Shown piece after piece: positions 14,346-16,093 of a DNA stretch of 16,093 bases. The stretch is from an uncultured Collinsella sp. (lineage in GTDB: Bacteria; Actinomycetota; Coriobacteriia; Coriobacteriales; Coriobacteriaceae). The translations under genes were made by a program, and so were the position numbers. A model generated the notes under the pieces. The model was not told the DNA's origin. It ran no database searches and was given only the letters and a program-made list of their open reading frames with translations. Location of the stretch: the NCBI GenBank assembly GCA_900552155.1, contig URYU01000026.1, positions 1 through 16,093 on the forward strand, given 5' to 3'. Each line of letters opens with the position of its first letter. Position 1 is the stretch's first letter.

Positions 14346-14957
14346 ATGAAATACCAGAAGTCGCGGATATCCATCAACGAACAAATAGCACTATTGACAG
14401 AAAACAAGGGTCTTAAGTGCTCTGATCAAAGCGAACTCGAGCGAGCTTTGGTCGAAGCCGACCACTACAGACTGTCGGCCTACTGGTTTCCCTACAAAAC
14501 CAAATGCAAGTCCGGGATTGCCATCTTTCGCGAAGGCACAACATTCGAAACCATCATCTACACGTATGAATTTGACCGAGCCCTCCGGCAGTTAATGTTT
14601 GATGCGGTCGGCAGAATTGAGATCTACCTCAGAAGCAGAATTGCCTATCTTGCCTCTGAGGAACGCGGGCCTTTCTGTTGCCCAGATGTCGCCATAACGA
14701 AGCTCAACTCGGCATGTCCATCGCGCTTTGCGCCGCACTGGGCTACGCAGCCGTCTTTGGTAGCGCCACCAACACGCTGCTCGCACCCATCCTTATTGGC
14801 TGCGAAGTCTTCGGCTTTGGCAACTTGCCGATGTTCTTTATTGTCTGCGTCGTGGCTTACCTGTTCAACATGGATAAGTCCATCTACGCCCTGCAGGAGC
14901 GGGCGTAGATCGATGTCCAGGCAGGTGGTCTCAGCCGGAAACGGCGTCCCACTCTGA
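14346..14957 (+). pseudogene. Truncated Abi_2-family (Abi-like) gene
   Basis: ATG 14346 is five bases after AAGAGG. Codons 1 to about 111 look like the N-terminal third of an Abi_2/AbiD-F protein: a basic start, the EADHYRLSAYWFPYK strand (38-51), then YEFDRALRQLMFDAVGRIEIYLRSRIAYL (residues 74-102), the typical helix with conserved Arg and Glu, and GPFC (108-111). Intact members are about 300 residues. After roughly 14690-14707 the reading frame continues to 14957, but only as an out-of-frame reading of a ClC channel gene end, so the protein is not intact. Known: Abi_2 proteins are phage abortive-infection or toxin-like factors. Base composition is less GC-rich than the neighbours, which suggests acquisition by transfer. 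The truncation may be a real deletion or an assembly join. Confidence 0.7.
14708..14908 (+). pseudogene. 3' fragment of a ClC-family chloride channel gene
   Basis: A frame of 66 codons ending at TAG 14906-14908, starting inside the truncated Abi gene with no ribosome site of its own. Seen: two hydrophobic helices and the C-terminal ClC pattern LGMSIALCAALGYAAVFG, then ATNTLLAPILIGCEVFG and FIVCVVAYLFNMDKSIY. Known: bacterial voltage-gated ClC proteins end in the form ATKTP...GIELFG...VAYLF...GIY. The first 300 or more residues, including the selectivity filter, are missing, so this cannot be a functional channel as it stands. Confidence 0.7.
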
Positions 14958-15087
14958 GGCTGTATTCCGGGACACGGTTTCCGCTTGGAACGCCATTCGG
15001 AAAGCGCATCCCGCTTTAAAACGGAATTCCGGGACGTAGTTTCCGTCTGAGCCTCCATTCGGAAAGCATGTCCCGTTCTTTCACGGC
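14936..15087. repeat. Array of five alternating inverted 15-mers (two 62-bp tandem units plus a half)
   Basis: The half-sites are CGGAAA-N5-TCCC at 14936-14950, 14998-15012 and 15060-15074, alternating with GGGA-N5-TTTCCG at 14969-14983 and 15031-15045. Centres are 33, 29, 33 and 29 bp apart. Positions 14964-15025 and 15026-15087 are a two-copy 62-bp tandem. It fills the gap after the ClC fragment and downstream of ogt. Confidence 0.8.
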
Positions 15088-15114
15088 ATCTTGGCTATGC
15101 AACGCGCTCGAGTG

Positions 15115-15693
15115 TTACTCCTCGTACGCGCCCTCAAGCCGAAGCAGCCACTCCTTGCGATCAAGCCCGCCGGCATATCCGTTAAGCGAGCCGTCGGCCG
15201 CCACCACGCGATGGCATGGCACAATAATCGAAACAGGGTTGCGAGCGACCGCGGCCCCCACGGCACGGGGAGACACAACGGGTGTCTCATTTCCCGGCAC
15301 ACGATGTCGAGCCGCAACACGCTGGGCGATCTCGCCATACGTAGCGACCTCGCCACGCGGAATAGAAAGCAGCTCGTACCAAACTTCACGCTGAAACGCC
15401 GTACCAATCAAATGCAACGGCGGCGTAAACCGAGGTTCCTGCCCTGCAAAATAAGCATTCAGCCAAGCCCACGAACGCTCAAGCACCGAAGAGGCCGCAC
15501 CATTTGCGGGACTTACCGACGACATGCCACCAGCACCGGAAACTGCATCGGCGCCTTCAACATGTTCGGGATCTTCTTTGAGAAGCGTGGAGCCAAAGTG
15601 CTCCTGTCCCTCAAACCAAAGCCCCGTCAGACCGCGGCCATCAGCGGCAAGCAAGATTTCGCCCAAAGGCGAGGCAAATGTCGTCGTGACCAC
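15115..15693 (-). CDS. ogt: Methylated-DNA--[protein]-cysteine S-methyltransferase
   Basis: 192 residues with a GTG start at 15693, six bases after AAAGGAG. It transfers a methyl group from O6-methylguanine (or O4-methylthymine) to its own cysteine, a one-use DNA repair reaction. Seen: an N-terminal beta domain (1-38), a low-complexity Gly/Ala/Ser insert (about 40-68) that is longer than usual, then the catalytic domain with FQREVW (100-105), PRGEVATYGEIA (112-123), the active site IVPCHRV with Cys160, and NGYAGGLDRKEWLL (171-184). No AdaA-type regulatory domain or AlkA domain is fused, so it is the Ogt type. The upstream side holds the hairpin tandem repeat at 15754-15907 rather than a clear promoter; no terminator is evident downstream, only the inverted 15-mer array. 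Confidence 0.94.
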   Translation of the reverse strand: MVTTTFASPLGEILLAADGRGLTGLWFEGQEHFGSTLLKEDPEHVEGADAVSGAGGMSSVSPANGAASSVLERSWAWLNAYFAGQEPRFTPPLHLIGTAFQREVWYELLSIPRGEVATYGEIAQRVAARHRVPGNETPVVSPRAVGAAVARNPVSIIVPCHRVVAADGSLNGYAGGLDRKEWLLRLEGAYEE

Positions 15694-15753
15694 CAGCGGC
15701 TCCTTTCAAAACTCCGCAACATAATACCGCGAATTGTGCAGACAACCCCAATC

Positions 15754-15907
15754 GACCCCAAAGTCGCCCAAGGCAGCAGGCGCGTAGCGCCGCAGCTGCC
15801 GCACGACCCCAAAGTCCCCGCAGGCAGCAGGCGCAACGCGCCGCAGCTGCCGGCCGCGCCCCACAGTCCCCAAAGGCGGCAGGCGCAAAGCGCCGAGGCC
15901 GCCGCCG
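15754..15907. repeat. Three tandem 51-52-bp hairpin units upstream of ogt
   Basis: Units begin near 15754, 15805 and 15856. Each contains CCCCA-AGTC-type sequence, then GGC(A/G)GCAGGCGC, a 3-4-base spacer, and GCGCC. Units 1 and 2 then continue to GCTGCC, so each folds into a nested GC hairpin (GGCAGC...GCTGCC outside, GGCGC/GCGCC inside). The third unit is more diverged. Confidence 0.75.
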
Positions 15908-16047
15908 GGGCCAGGGCCCGCAACGACCACGTGCCCTCACATCAGCCCAGCGGCCCCAGCCAACAACGGCCCCATCGCAGGCCGCTCGCAGCCGAGTCGC
16001 CGCAGGCGGGGGGCCGGGGGTGATATAAAAAAACAAACGACAGCCAA

Positions 16048-16093
16048 GGGGGGGGGGGGAGGGGGGCGGGAGAGAGAGAGAGAGGGGAGAGGG
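16048..16093. other. Low-complexity contig end (poly-G, GA repeats)
   Basis: Twelve consecutive G followed by G-rich and (GA)n sequence up to the last base. It is unlike the rest of the window and typical of low-quality read ends, so it should not be interpreted biologically. Confidence 0.7.

Larger units (their letters stand above)
15694..16093. other. 400-bp GC-rich non-coding end region
   Basis: Contains the ogt ribosome site, the hairpin tandem repeat (15754-15907), a proline/alanine-like GC-rich stretch without gene features, an A-run (16027-16033) and a terminal low-complexity tract. Long minus-strand frames cross it but reflect repeat periodicity and GC bias; I see no gene. Confidence 0.6.

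Noticed and set aside
14936..15087. CRISPR array or integron recombination sites
   Set aside because: The motif alternates in orientation and intervals are too short and not spacer-like; no integrase or cas gene is present.
15754..15907. CRISPR array
   Set aside because: Units are contiguous with no unique spacers, only three in number, and no cas genes are present.
15627..16036. Minus-strand Ala/Arg/Gly/Cys-rich frames upstream of ogt
   Set aside because: The apparent repeat protein only mirrors the 51-bp DNA repeat and GC bias; the frames run into the low-complexity end.

Overview
The window reads as chromosomal DNA from a high-GC actinobacterium. The closest fit I can suggest is a gut Coriobacteriia of the Collinsella type. 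This rests on high GC coding DNA, GTG starts, an actinobacterial-type SOS box and my memory of similar proteins; no search was run. The genes are ordinary housekeeping and accessory genes in short transcription units on both strands. The right edge ends in poly-G and GA-rich low-complexity sequence, which suggests a draft contig end.

Layout, left to right. (1) A minus-strand PAS-like/GGDEF protein open at the left edge. Its GGDEF motif is degenerate but the c-di-GMP inhibitory (I) site is kept. After the first strand of a receiver domain it switches in frame to what looks like the C-terminus of tryptophanyl-tRNA synthetase. (2) A minus-strand alpha/beta hydrolase. (3) Plus-strand genes for a COG0731-type radical SAM protein, a SEC-C methionine aminopeptidase and a D-2-hydroxyacid dehydrogenase, each separated by hairpins. 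(4) A minus-strand M18 aminopeptidase, divergent from a membrane-anchored choloylglycine-hydrolase-like Ntn hydrolase, then an ATP-type 6-phosphofructokinase. (5) A 400-bp structured gap, then a minus-strand two-gene ABC exporter operon (LolD-like ATPase and an eight-helix FtsX permease). (6) A GyrI-like gene behind a near-perfect SOS box. (7) An Abi_2-type gene cut after about 110 codons and joined to the last 66 codons of a ClC channel gene. (8) A minus-strand O6-methylguanine-DNA methyltransferase, flanked on both sides by unusual repeats.

I did not find a convincing multi-gene novel system. The best leads are repeats, junctions and control sites: a 45-bp dispersed palindromic repeat in three intergenic places; five 15-mers of alternating orientation with strictly alternating 33/29-bp spacing downstream of ogt; three 51-52-bp hairpin units upstream of ogt; a SOS box at the GyrI-like promoter; a possible RBS-sequestering leader on the Abi gene; and two gene-to-gene junctions. 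The junctions are either real deletions or assembly chimeras.
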